Below, piece after piece: positions 25,717-35,981 of a DNA stretch of 64,000 nucleotides (the stretch's first letter is position 1; every line of letters begins with the position of its first letter). Origin of the DNA: Brachionus manjavacas (taxonomy: Eukaryota > Rotifera > Eurotatoria > Ploima > Brachionidae); assembly GCA_019054805.1 (NCBI GenBank), contig JAHQIY010000024.1:992001-1056000 (forward strand), read 5' to 3'. The position numbers and the translations under genes are program-made. The notes under the pieces were generated by a model, which was given only the letters and a program-made list of their open reading frames with translations, was not told the origin of the DNA and did not search any database.

Positions 25717-26534
25717 TTAATTAGGCGCAATCTTATTTATAAAGTCGCTTACGTCATCCAATTCCTTTTTAAATAGTAAAAAAAATAAGTTAATTTTAAA
25801 CAAATAATCAAATTACTTCAGGAGAAGACGAATGGGACATGCCGCGATAAGTCTTGAAATTTACATCACTAAAGCCTATGGTTTTTAACAATTTGACAGT
25901 CATGTCAGACCACTGTAAAGGAACCATTGGATCAACATCACCGTGACACTGAATAATCGGAGTGCTCAATTTATTCTCGCATTCTTTTAAGTGCGCTGGA
26001 AAACGATGATGCAATGGCAACCAAGTGCTTAGCGCAATGACACCGGCGAACCGGTGCGTGCTAGTCAATGCAGTGTAAAGAGCCGTAGCGCCTCCTTGAG
26101 AAAATCCACCTATGAATATGCGATCAGTCGGAATGCCACTTTTAATCTCTTCATCAACCAAATTTAATACTAAAAAAATTTTAAAATAAATTTATTTAAA
26201 GGAAAACTAATTTTTATTTTATTACATAACTGGCTGGACTTTTGGATGCCATCTTCGTCTTGAGTGGCGTCAGGACGAAGTCCGAGTATATCAAACCATG
26301 CGTTCATTTCAAAGCCGCCATTTAGAGTGACCGGCCGAATGGGAGCTGTCGGAAAGATGTACTTGATGTGAGGACGTTTAAATTCAGAAAAAACTGACGA
26401 CCATCCATGACTTTACAATATTTTTTAGAATTAAATCAAAAAATTAAGGTGCTAACTCACCCGGTATCGCCAAGACCGTGTAGAAAAATAACCGATGCGG
26501 TTTGCTTTACTGTAGGCTTCAAAACTACTGACAT
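25717..26534 (-). CDS. Lypla: Acyl-protein thioesterase (LYPLA1/2 family)
   Basis: Four exons: 26534-26461, 26410-26226, 26169-25817 and 25764-25717, with introns of 50, 56 and 52 bp, giving 219 aa. All joins are in frame and restore the family alignment. In order the protein shows KQTASVIFLHGLGDTG (oxyanion loop), GHGWSSVF, HIKYIFPTAPIRPVTLNGG, WFDILGL and DEDGIQ. Then come IFIGGFSQGGATALYTAL with the nucleophile Ser in GFSQGG, CHGDVDPMVP with the catalytic Asp, and MSHSS with the catalytic His. It ends DDVSDFINKIAPN. The family removes palmitate from cytosolic protein cysteines (for example Ras and G-alpha) and acts on lysophospholipids. The chosen Met aligns with insect family members, and a splice-acceptor-like TTTGTCTAG sits immediately before it. 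Length and catalytic triad are complete, so the gene looks functional. Confidence 0.95.
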
Positions 26535-26900
26535 CCTAGACAAATCTTAATTTTAAATAAGAAAATTTGAATAAATTTTTTTCTTTTTATTTGAAGAAAA
26601 AAAAAAGCTCTTAAAAACAAGCAAATCTTTTTTATTTTTTGTTTAATTTAATTATTAAATAAAAAAATGAAGAATTTAGTTTTTTCTTTAATCAATAAAA
26701 ATTTGTATGCTAAATTTTTTATTTTCAATTTGATAATAAAAAATAAATCCCAAGACTGGTGCGAAATGAAGTTTAGTACAAAAAAAAATAATTTATAATA
26801 AAAGATTTGAAAAATTTTGATTTTTTTAAAGTTAGAGTTAGATCAAATAAAGCTTGGAATCAAGGATTTTCATCTTTTCATCGCACTTTGATTAACTTAC

Positions 26901-27087
26901 CGAGATTTGGATTTGTTTTTAAGCCTGTAGAGGATTTTGAGTGGGAACTTGATTTTTTTGATCTAGTGTTATTGTACGAGTTGACACTGGTGGTCGATGT
27001 CAAGTTATTGGTGTCCACACTTGACGAATTTGAGTAATTATCAAACCTTTCGATTCTTTTCGATTTATTTGCAAAGTAATTACCCAT
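26901..27087 (-). CDS. Possible first exon of an unidentified gene (N-myristoyl-type start)
   Basis: ATG at 27087 opens MGNYFANKSKRIERFDNYSN and a Ser/Thr/Asn/Lys-rich stretch, then meets a consensus donor CTCG|GTAAGT at 26901/26900 (62 codons plus 1 nt). MGN at the start would permit N-myristoylation. It points toward the thioesterase gene 366 bp downstream, but its phase does not match that gene's first known exon, so it cannot simply be an N-terminal extension. It could be an alternative 5' exon, another gene, or chance. No family is recognised. Confidence 0.25.
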
Positions 27088-27129
27088 TTTGTATTCTCGG
27101 CTGATTTTGAAAAACAGGAACTTGATCAC

Positions 27130-28615
27130 AATATAATGACTGAGTGAATTTATTAATAACGCATATCACCAGATAAGAAGATTTATTTTCTTTGTGACTG
27201 AGTAAATTTATTTTTTTATCAAAATAAAAATTGATTTAAATGCGAAAAATAATCATTTATAGTGAGAATTATTTTGTGGCTTTGAAAATTGCAATTATAA
27301 CTTTAGTTTTTTACCCAAAGATGCCTTGTGAGTATTGATTTTGAGCCAAAAATATGATAATTTTGAGAATATTTAATCGATGTTGAATGAATGACTCTTG
27401 AGGTTTAATAAGTTTTATTATTATTTAAAAAATATCATTTCTTTGATATTGAGTAGCTACTGTTTTTCATTTAGTTCAATTCAAATGATGCCTAAATCTA
27501 CTTAATAATTTTGAAAATAAAATAAATTTTTCATTTCAAATAAAATACTATTTTTAGCCAGCAAATTAATAAAAGTTTAAATTAGAAAATTTTTCAAGTT
27601 TTCTAAAGACTTAAATAAGATGGTTACCATTTTTGAAAATGCGCTTTTAAATAGATTTTTTTTGTTTTTGAGCTACCTTTAAATTGTGGTTATAAATGAA
27701 TTTTATAAAATAAAAAATGCTAATTTAAAAAAAAAATTAATTCTAGCTCCTGAATGAGGTTTTTTTTTCAGAGTTGTTAAATTATTGTTAGAAGCTAATT
27801 CCTTTAGGAATTAAATTCCATTACTCTAATTTAACTAGTTATGCAATTTAAAAAAAAATAAATTTCTACTGAATTTTTGAGAAATTTTTCATCAAAAAGA
27901 TTTGAAAATATTTTGACAGTTCTTGACATTTTTTTGAAATTTGAAATAACACTGATTTATCTGATTTTTTATCAAAGTTTACCCCAGTGATTAAGCTTAT
28001 TTTTGTTTCTTTATTTTTAAAACTAAAAATTTTTAACTTTAATTAAAGGTAATTTATTTTTAAAGATACATTTAAAAAACAAATACGCAATGAATCAGCG
28101 ACAAATTAGATAAAATTATTTTCTAAACATTTTTAAAAATACTTGAATAGGACTGGAACCAGATTGACAAAAATGTGATTTAGAAAAAAACATTATTTAT
28201 TTATTATTTCATTCTAATAAATACTAAATTAATCAATATTTTTAAACGTGTTGATATAAGAATACGTGGTTGGAATTTAATACTTTTATTGGAAGAATGT
28301 TTTAATCAGCATTCCTTTTTTCATTTTTTTTTTATATACGTCGTTTTAGACATTATCAAAATAAAAATGAAGTGAATTAGCAACAATTTCAAAAGATGAT
28401 TATTCAGGTTTTTTAATTATTAAAGAGGAACAAAGCAGGAAGTTGATCACGATTATTTATTGTGTTTCATGAACTATTAATCAGCAGTTTTTAGATTATT
28501 GAAGTTCTTCACAATATTATGTCATTTATTTTCGATCATATTTAAGCTTTCCAAGAAATTTTTATTTTATCTATCAAATATTTAAACATGTTTAAACTCT
28601 AGCTATTTCAACGTT
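27130..28615. other. AT-rich intergenic DNA, nothing recognisable
   Basis: A short direct repeat (GACTGAGT[G/A]AATTTATT near 27139 and 27197) is the only structure seen. Confidence 0.45.
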
Positions 28616-28619
28616 TTTA

Positions 28620-28805
28620 ATTTTCTTTTCATTATCAAGACTTATTTATCTTTTTATTTCTTTTTATTTCTTTTTATTTTTTTTTATTTTTTTTATTTCT
28701 TTTTATCCAATTTAACTTTATTTTTAATTTTTTTAATATATTTTTATTCTGAAGGAGCATTAGCTCGGTAAAGATTAGCAAATAAATAAATTTCATTTTA
28801 TCTAA
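28620..28805 (+). repeat. LINE 3'-tail fragment
   Basis: T-rich tract followed by TTCTGAAGGAGCATTAGCTC, GGTAAAGATT and AAATAAATAAA. This is the same 3' terminal motif as the LINE relic at 7.1-7.8 kb. Only the tail is kept, as in extreme 5' truncation. Confidence 0.75.
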
Positions 28806-29705
28806 TTCATAAAAAAAATTTTAGATAAAAAATAAATAAAAAAATTGTTTGAGCATAATTTTAACATTTATTTAAATCTTGGTTTTTTAGAGATTATTTT
28901 TTATTGATTTTTAATTAGAAAAAAATATGTTAAAAAATAAAATGGATTATTTTTTAGTTTAAAAATATATTTGTGAAAACAATCTCAATTATATAATGAA
29001 ACAAATTTTTCTTTTTTATTTTCAAAAATCAGGAAAATGAATTCGAAAAAAATATTTGAAATTCGAACCGTCACTTAAGTTTACTAAAAACGCATGGACT
29101 TGATTTAAAGAAAAAATTTTTCAAATTTTTATATAATAAAGTAATATACAAAACGAGAAGAAAATTTGTGGAATGTGCATTTATTCAAGAAATAACATAA
29201 AGCCATATAACAGAATATATTGAAAATAATAAAGAAATAAACCAATTTAAAATCTCTCTTAAAAATTGATTATAAAACTGAAATATTGATCAAAATTAAA
29301 GAATCTTTGAAAAATTCACCAGCTCTCATTTTTGTAATTTTTTGTATTTCTACGAAATTAAATTAATAATATTGACATTTTTATAGTTTATAATTTTTAT
29401 TTTTTTTTACCTATGAGGCGTTTAATTTAAATTTAAATAAAAAGATAAAGAAAAAATTTATTTAATTATCTATTTTTATTCATATAAATAATCAAATTTT
29501 ATAATTGTATAAAAAATTAGATGTAATTATTTTAATACTAAAATTGTTCTTTTATTTCTTGCATTTCTTTTTAGAAAATGTATTGTCATTCTTTTATGAT
29601 CTCTCCAGAAGAATTGAACATAAAATATAAAATATTTCAGCATTTCATTTTTTATTAGAAAAAAAATAGTTTTCATTAAAAAGTTTAGAGGATGAAAAAG
29701 AACTG
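28806..29705. other. AT-rich intergenic DNA, nothing recognisable
   Basis: The short minus-strand frame starting at 29760 is an out-of-frame shadow of the adjacent transposase remnant. Confidence 0.45.
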
Positions 29706-29714
29706 CTAAATATA

Positions 29715-30000
29715 AATTACAAACATAAAAAAGTCTGATCTTGATCATTATAATTTTCATTTGAAAGCGGATCTTGGTCGATTGATTGAGCCATTGGAAT
29801 TGGAAATTTTAGTTTGCAAATCAAGTGTCTATCCCAGTCTGGACATGAGCAGACGCTTGATTCCCATTCTTCTTGATTGAATCTTCATATATCGAAATGA
29901 ATTTATTTCTTTGATATAATCGTCAAACGAAAAACACTCTGTCTTTTCAAAATAACCTTTGCACATTGTTTTTGTTGCTTGATAAGATACATTGGTTGAA
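29715..30000 (-). pseudogene. Second MULE transposase remnant: SWIM zinc-finger end
   Basis: Minus-strand translation with one frameshift (near 29880) gives CFSFDDYIKEINSFRYMKI, then QEEWESSVCSCPDWDRHLIC, KLKFPIPMAQSIDQDPLSN and NENYNDQDQTF. The CxCx(n)CxH-type SWIM finger (last ligand here changed, CKL instead of CKH) and the preceding FDDY segment are typical of the C-terminal end of MULE transposases. No catalytic core or inverted repeats are visible nearby, so it is a small fragment. Confidence 0.65.
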
Positions 30001-30060
30001 GCTTGCTTTTCTTTCTTTTCTTACGAGAATTTCATCTATTTCGGTATAATTTTTTTTCAT

Positions 30061-31100
30061 CGCTAAATCTGACAAAAATTTTTTGTTATTTATAAAATAA
30101 TTGATATGTAGTGTCAAACATAATTAAAACATATCAATTATCTACAACAAATTAATTAAAATGAAACAATCGTTAAAATGTCAAAACTGAAATTAAATGT
30201 TGGAGAATGTCTAAGTTTGATAGAAAAAGCTTGATACCCTTCACAATAGAAGCCTGAGAATAAAAGACTACGGTGACTTAGGCATATAATCAATATAGAA
30301 AAAAATAAAATACCAAACAGAGCCCTAAGCCCTTCAATGAACACCAGCAGTAGAATAGAGCTCAAAAATCACGAAAGGACTCGCTGAAAAAGGAATAAAA
30401 TGAGGGAAGGCAAAAGTAAAGGTAAAATATATGAATGGAAATTCAATAGTAATGACTATATGATCCAAAAGAAAAATAAAACCAGCTTTCTGAGCAACCA
30501 TGTGATACAAAAATTGTAATCATATAACCGAAATTTGACATAACATCTAGCCGAGCCTCTTATAGAAAATTCTGAGACATACAGGCGTTTAAATAATAAG
30601 CTAATTATTTCTTGAGAAGAAATTAATTTAAAAACGATATACTTGGACAAAATCGACTAATTGGTTTAAATAGAATTTTGTCCAATTTTCTTTCTTGTTA
30701 AAGATTAAAGATAAAAAATTAGATGATTTTCAAGTAATGATGATTCAAAAACAATAAAGTAATGAAGATTCTTAATAAGTTGTATCATTTATTATTTAAA
30801 AAAAAATGATAAAAAATCACTTTTGTTAATCTACAACAAAAATCATAATTTGAAATTTACATTCGATCATGAACTTACATTCGATCTAGTCTTAATTTAA
30901 AAAATGTATTTAATTTCAATTACTTTGAAATTGTTTAAGTTTTGTAATATATGAATAAAATTTATCAAAGATCTAAATTATTGTTCAAATAATTTCTTAG
31001 ATTCATCATAAATATTAGCAATACTTGGGCAATAAAAAATTCTTTCTTCATCTTACTTTCACCAAATTTACTTTCAAGATTGATTGATGAATAGAAATGC
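30061..31100. other. Intergenic DNA, unidentified
   Basis: 30090-30660 is less A/T-biased than its flanks. It gives hydrophobic short frames on the minus strand (30365-30156 and 30650-30456) that do not match any family I know. The rest is AT-rich. Confidence 0.35.
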
Positions 31101-31215
31101 AAGGTGGATTTTTTATTTTATTTATTTATTTGTAAATCTGTACCGAGCTAATGCTCTTTCAGAATAAAAATATTAAATAAAAAATTAAAAATAAAGCTAA
31201 ATAAGATAAAAGAAA
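31100..31215 (-). repeat. LINE 3'-tail fragment (reverse orientation)
   Basis: AAATCTGTACCGAGCTAATG followed by CTCTTTCAGAATAAA is the reverse complement of the tail motif at 7.7 and 28.75 kb. Similarity continues for about 100 bp, including the AAATAAAGCTAAATA-like region. Confidence 0.75.
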
Positions 31216-31534
31216 AAAATTTAAGCTAGATGACCATGAAATAGGAGACTCATTCATCTAAAATTAATTTCAAGTGATAATACTCACAAATTTATTAGAT
31301 TAACTTTCCAGCAACAGTAAATGAATCATTTTAAAGCAGTCCTTTTTAATTACTTAAGAAATAGAATAGAAAATATTTAAAGATCAATTTAAATAAGTTT
31401 TTTTTTCGGTCCAGTTTTTTTTCATCACTAATGATGAAAAAATAGACAAGAATTAATAGCTCATCTAAAAAAAAATAATGTATACATTCTATTAATCCTA
31501 TAATTGAATTGATGAACTAAAAGACTAAATAAAT

Positions 31535-31655
31535 CATATATTATTTGTTTATCTGTTTTCTATACCGAGCTAGAGATCCTTCAGAATAAATTATAAAAAA
31601 AAACTCAAACAAAAATCAAAAATCAAAAATCAAAATAAAGTTAATAAAATAAGTT
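31535..31655 (-). repeat. LINE 3'-tail fragment, diverged (reverse orientation)
   Basis: CTATACCGAGCTAGAGATCC then TTCAGAATAAATT is a diverged fourth copy of the same tail. A short AATCAAA tandem run follows. Confidence 0.65.
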
Positions 31656-31926
31656 CAAATAAATATATTTAATGAATCAATTAAATCTTTTGCTTAAAAA
31701 GAGATCAGAAAAAAGTATCACTTTGATTAAATAGTCTAAATAGTCAAGATAAAAAATTATGCAAACCTAATAATCAACACCTTAATTTTTCAAATTCTAA
31801 TGTTCACGCTTGAACAACAATTAGGAATCAACTAATTTAAATCAAAATATCATTTCAATTCTGAATAATTTTTATAAAATTTGGTAAGCTAAATAATCAC
31901 GCTAATTTGCCAAGTATTTAGCAAAC

Positions 31927-31934
31927 TATAAAAT
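31927..31934 (+). promoter_or_regulatory. TATA box of WD-repeat membrane protein gene
   Basis: TATAAAAT 50 bp before the ATG at 31977. This is the third gene in the window with a TATA motif at a plausible distance. Confidence 0.45.
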
Positions 31935-31976
31935 TAGCTCCATTCTATAAACAAAAAAAATCCAATTCAACAAAAA

Positions 31977-34253
31977 ATGGCAGCATATGCGGCAGGTGGA
32001 GCAGCAGCGCTTTGTGCAGGACTTACTGGAATGGGCGTTTGTATGGGTGGAATTACAGCCCTAGCACTTATTCCACTTTATATTAAGTCTGATTCTTCTG
32101 ATAATGAAAGAACACCTCTTAGCTCAGGTATTTCAATGAATTAAAATAACAATGCTAGACCCTAGTTTCATTATTTTATTTAATAAGCTATCGGAAGTAA
32201 TAGAACTCTGGCGTTTCATACGTCTGCGGTAATAGCACTTGCTGTGCTGAATAATCTGATGGCCTCGGGCTCCAGGAATGGAGAGATAATTATTTGGGAT
32301 GCTATAGCATGGCAACCCATCAAAAAAGTTTCAGTGTCGGGCGAAATAAATGGCCTACAATTTGTTGATAGTTTTTCGCTCATCTCTGTGTCATCAAGAG
32401 ATGGCCTCATTTTTTGGGACACGCAAACGGGTGATAACAAATTTACTTTCAAAAACAACCTTTTAGGAATAATGAACTCGTTGGTGATCAATAGTGGGAG
32501 ACAAGAAATAATAATTAGCACCAGTAGAGGCTTCATTTTAATATATAGCCGATTTGGAGAGGAATTAAATCGCTTTCAAGTATCAGGCTCAATAAATTCT
32601 CTTCAAAAAAATCCTAATCAAGACCTACTGACTCAATTTAGCACATCGATTCAGTTTTACACCAATTCGGAGTATAAACTTGACAACACTGTGCCTGTGC
32701 CAACTGGTATGGACGCTTTGACAGTGGCCGCAGCTACCAAGGGTATCAATGAATCACTAGTCTATTCCTACCAGGCTTCTATGGCAATACTGGATCCAAA
32801 CACCGGCAAAAGAATAAGTTCTATTACGACCACGGACAACGTTTTGTTCATTTCTCAGCTGAGCAACGGTCTTTTAGTGTCAGCAGTGATAGGCGGTCTG
32901 TATTTTTATAATTTGGCCACTGGTTTACTGGTCAATTCAGTTAAGAATATACCTACTGAAATAACATCGATGGTAGTCAATGGAACTGATGTGATAATAG
33001 GTACAAGTTTAAATTTAATAGTTGTTCTAAGGAATCCATTTGTAGAAAATAATGCTGATTTTCCTGAACCAGAAGAGCCAAAATTGCAGGACAATACAGT
33101 AAACGCTCACAGTCAACGGGCGACCAGTCTTGACACCAACAACGATGATTTGATTATAAGTGGTTCTTTGGACGGCTCAGTTGTGTTTACCAGTAGATCA
33201 ACAACACAAATTATGAAGAAATTTCAATTCTCTGATCCTATTGTTCTTGCAAAATTTGATGAAACATTTGTGCTGGTTGTGTCTTCCGGAGGAAATCTGT
33301 CAAAAATAGACTCAAACACCTTTAGTTTAAAAAAATCAGAAAATTTGGCTGAAAGTGTGACAAGTGCTCAATTGATCAATAGTAATATTCTAGTTGGCAC
33401 TCAGACTGGCTTTATTCGGGTGTTTCAAAAAGACACTCTTGCAAAAATTAAAGATTTACCCAAATCCGAAAAGCCTATTGATATCATTGCCAATTTAAAT
33501 GATGACTTATTTGCAAGCTCGAGTGAAACTGAAGTTAAAATTTGGAGAAGTGATTACTCGCTTTTGAAAGGACACATAGACACCTCTTCAAAAGTAATGG
33601 CTATTTTCATGATATCTAACAAAAATTTGGTTACAATAGGCCAGAATGGTTTAATCGCTGTTTGGGCAGACCAAAGCTTTGATCGTTTATCCGACTCGAA
33701 AATATCAGGATCCACTGTACAGGTTACTTCTGCCGTGATTGCAAATAGCGGAAATATTTTTTTGGCTTTAAAGAATTCAATAATTGAATATGACTTATTA
33801 AATAAAATTGAAGTTAATGTTGATGTTGAAGCTATTGGGGCTACACAAATTATTATTGATCGCTTTCAGAGGCCTATTATTGGAACAGAAAACGGATCTG
33901 TTATTTTCAAAGTCACTGAAATAAAAGACCCTGGTACGGAAACAACCCAGAAAGAGACAATTAATTCAACTACGAAAACAACCCAACAAGAGTCAAAAAA
34001 TCAAACTACGAAAAAAACCCAGCAAGAGACAATTAATTCAACTACGAAAACAACCCGACAAGAAATGACCACTCAACAAGAAAAAACTACCTATTTAACA
34101 TGGGAGACATCAAATCAGCCAAATTTGTCCAATCTTACTACAAATTCATCATCAATAGCGAACAGTCAGAATAATACTGAGACCGAATTGAAAATATTCA
34201 CCGCTTTGATAATATTTATTTCTTTTTTAAATAAAATGATGTATTTTGAATAA
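31977..34253 (+). CDS. WD-repeat protein with signal anchor and C-terminal hydrophobic tail
   Basis: Exon 1 is 31977-32127, followed by a 60-bp GT-AG intron (32128-32187) and exon 2 at 32188-34253, giving 738 aa. The exon join completes the first WD-like blade (LAFHTSAVIALAVLNNLMAS, GSRNGEIIIWD). The N-terminus has one long hydrophobic stretch (GGAAALCAGLTGMGVCMGGI and onward), a signal anchor or signal peptide. Degenerate WD40 blades follow, with SSRDGLIFWDTQTG, SGSLDGSVVF, VKIWRSDY, IGQNGLIAVWAD and GTENGSVIF. After about residue 655 comes a Thr/Gln/Lys stalk with NSTTKTTQQE-type repeats and several NxT/NxS sequons. The end is hydrophobic (ELKIFTALIIFISFLNKMMY), a membrane helix or GPI-attachment signal. 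The layout suggests a propeller displayed outside the cell or in the secretory pathway, unusual for WD40 proteins. No orthologue is recognised. The stop codon overlaps an AATAAA. Confidence 0.82.
32128..32187 (+). other. WD-gene intron, 60 bp
   Basis: GTATTT donor and AATAAG acceptor, phase 1. If it is retained, translation stops after ISMN, giving a 55-aa hydrophobic peptide. Confidence 0.8.
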
Positions 34254-34254
34254 A
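34249..34254 (+). terminator. AATAAA overlapping the WD-gene stop codon
   Basis: The TAA stop (34251-34253) is inside an AATAAA hexamer. If used, the 3' UTR would be only tens of bases. Confidence 0.35.
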
Positions 34255-34890
34255 TTAAAATGGAAAATTTGAATGGAAACTTGAAGTTCATGATCATGAT
34301 CAAATAATCAAAACTTAATAGATTAAAATTTAAATAAAAATGATGAAAATATTTTGATATTAATAAATTATTAATTAAATTATATTACAGCGAAAAAAAG
34401 TAAAATTTTGTATTGCAAAAATTCAAAATATTGATTTTATTTTAATTTACTTCAGATAAAAATTCATATAAAATTTGGATCTAACTAAAGATTAAACAGA
34501 TCATGTTTAATAAAGTTTAATAATTTTTTATTTTACAAATTGCTAAAAAATGCCTTTTTTTCAAACCAAAAACCAAAAATTTTCGTTTAAAATTTACATT
34601 TGATCTTAAACTTCAATTTTAAAATTTTAAAAGAAACTGCTAAAAAGAAAATGGAATAATGTTAATAAACAAATTAGTACCAAACCAGTCTCGAGAAAAA
34701 GATTATTGACACAAAAACTTATTGATAAATTAAAATCTTTAAATAAAAATAACTCAGAAAATGGACTAACATAGATTCTGAACTCTGTCAACGGTGAAAG
34801 ACCGCAAGTTTAATTGAATTTAAAAGAAAAACTCAATCTACGATTAAAAAAATTAAAAATAAATTTGGTGCGACAAAGAGATGGAAGAAC
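34255..34890. other. AT-rich spacer between WD gene and satellite
   Basis: No gene seen. The last about 60 bp before 34900 begin to resemble degenerate satellite. Confidence 0.45.
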
Positions 34891-34899
34891 TTCGAAAGA

Positions 34900-35558
34900 G
34901 AAATCGAAAAAAGTAGAAAGACAAGAAATTAGGCACCTTCAAAAAAGCGCAAAAAACGCGTTTTTTTCGACATTTCAAGAACGTTATTCGGAATGAATTT
35001 TTCGAATTTCGGAAAACCAAACATATCAATTGATAGATCTTGCAATTTTCTTGACTTTGGCTTTTACAGAACAAAAAAAGCTCAAAGATACGGAAAGTTA
35101 TGCATAATTGAAACTTTCAAGTGTTTTGAAATGACACAGTTTTCAAGTGACTGCAGAATGGTCAATTTTTAGCTATCAGAGTGATTAATATCTCAAATTC
35201 AAGAGCGCAAAAAGTTCTATATGATGCTTTTTACAGAAGTCGGAAAAAGGAAAAAGACAAGAAATTAGGCACCTTCAAAAAAGTGCAAAAAACGCGTTTT
35301 TTTCGACTTTTCAAGTAAGTTTTTCGAATGAATTTTTCGAATTTCGGAAAACCAAACATATCAATAGATAGATCCTGCAATTTTCTTGACTTTGGCTTTT
35401 ACAGAACAAAAAAAGCTCAAAGATACGGAAAGTTATGCATAATTGAAACTTTCAATTGTTTTGAAATGACACAGTTTTCAAGTCACTGCAGAATGGTCAA
35501 TTTTTTAGCTATCAGAGTGATTAATATCTCAAATTCAAGAGCGCAAAAAGTTCTATAT
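34900..35558 (+). repeat. Left end of the 337-bp satellite array
   Basis: About two monomers (anchor ATGAATTTTTCG at 34993 and 35328). The first enters gradually from degenerate sequence (GAAAGACAAGAAATTAGGCA from about 34915). It is recognisable but diverged (GACATTTCAAGAACGTTATT in place of the usual junction), as expected at an array edge. The second is cut at 35558 by the retrotransposon. Confidence 0.93.
35555..35558. repeat. Target-site duplication, left copy (ATAT)
   Basis: ATAT precedes the 5' LTR, and the same ATAT (42136-42139) follows the 3' LTR. Joining the flanks restores a normal monomer (GTTCTATATGATGC). Confidence 0.9.
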
Positions 35559-35898
35559 TGTTGTAGTTCTCCCAATAACTACAACACCGACTCTATTCAA
35601 CTTACATGTCTATAGTTTCACAGTGCAATACTATGATCTCATGCGCTTAGCAAGTGATAGTATTTAACACTGTGCAAAATATTAGACATGTGCGATCAGA
35701 AGAGATCTGAAATTATTGTTGTTTTCTTTTCTCCATTTTTTTCTTTATTATTTGTTCAGGCTAGAAGTGGCCATTTATTAATAAAGTTATTATTATTATT
35801 ATTTAATTTCTTTATTTATTATTAGCGTTATAACCGCGAACCACTAGATCCTAACAGATAAGGAAAGAACCATAGTTCAGGATTTAAGGTTTATAACA
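35559..35898 (+). repeat. 5' LTR
   Basis: 340 bp, beginning TGTTGTAGTTC and ending TTTATAACA (TG...CA). It contains an ATTAATAAAGTTATTATT segment that includes AATAAA and could serve as the poly(A) signal. Confidence 0.93.
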
Positions 35899-35916
35899 TT
35901 GGCGTCCCTAGGTGTT
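35899..35916 (+). promoter_or_regulatory. Putative primer-binding site
   Basis: Directly after the LTR: TTGGCGTCCCTAGGTG, where TGG would pair with the CCA end of a tRNA. The tRNA species was not identified. Confidence 0.55.
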
Positions 35917-35981
35917 CTTAACTTTCAGTTAGGCTTTAAGATTTCTTTCCTATTCTCTTCTTATAAAAACCTTTTCTCAAA

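Noticed and set aside
30156..30650. Two hydrophobic minus-strand frames, considered as a receptor or mitochondrial-type insert
   Set aside because: No recognisable transmembrane-family or mitochondrial protein motif; the frames are separate and short.
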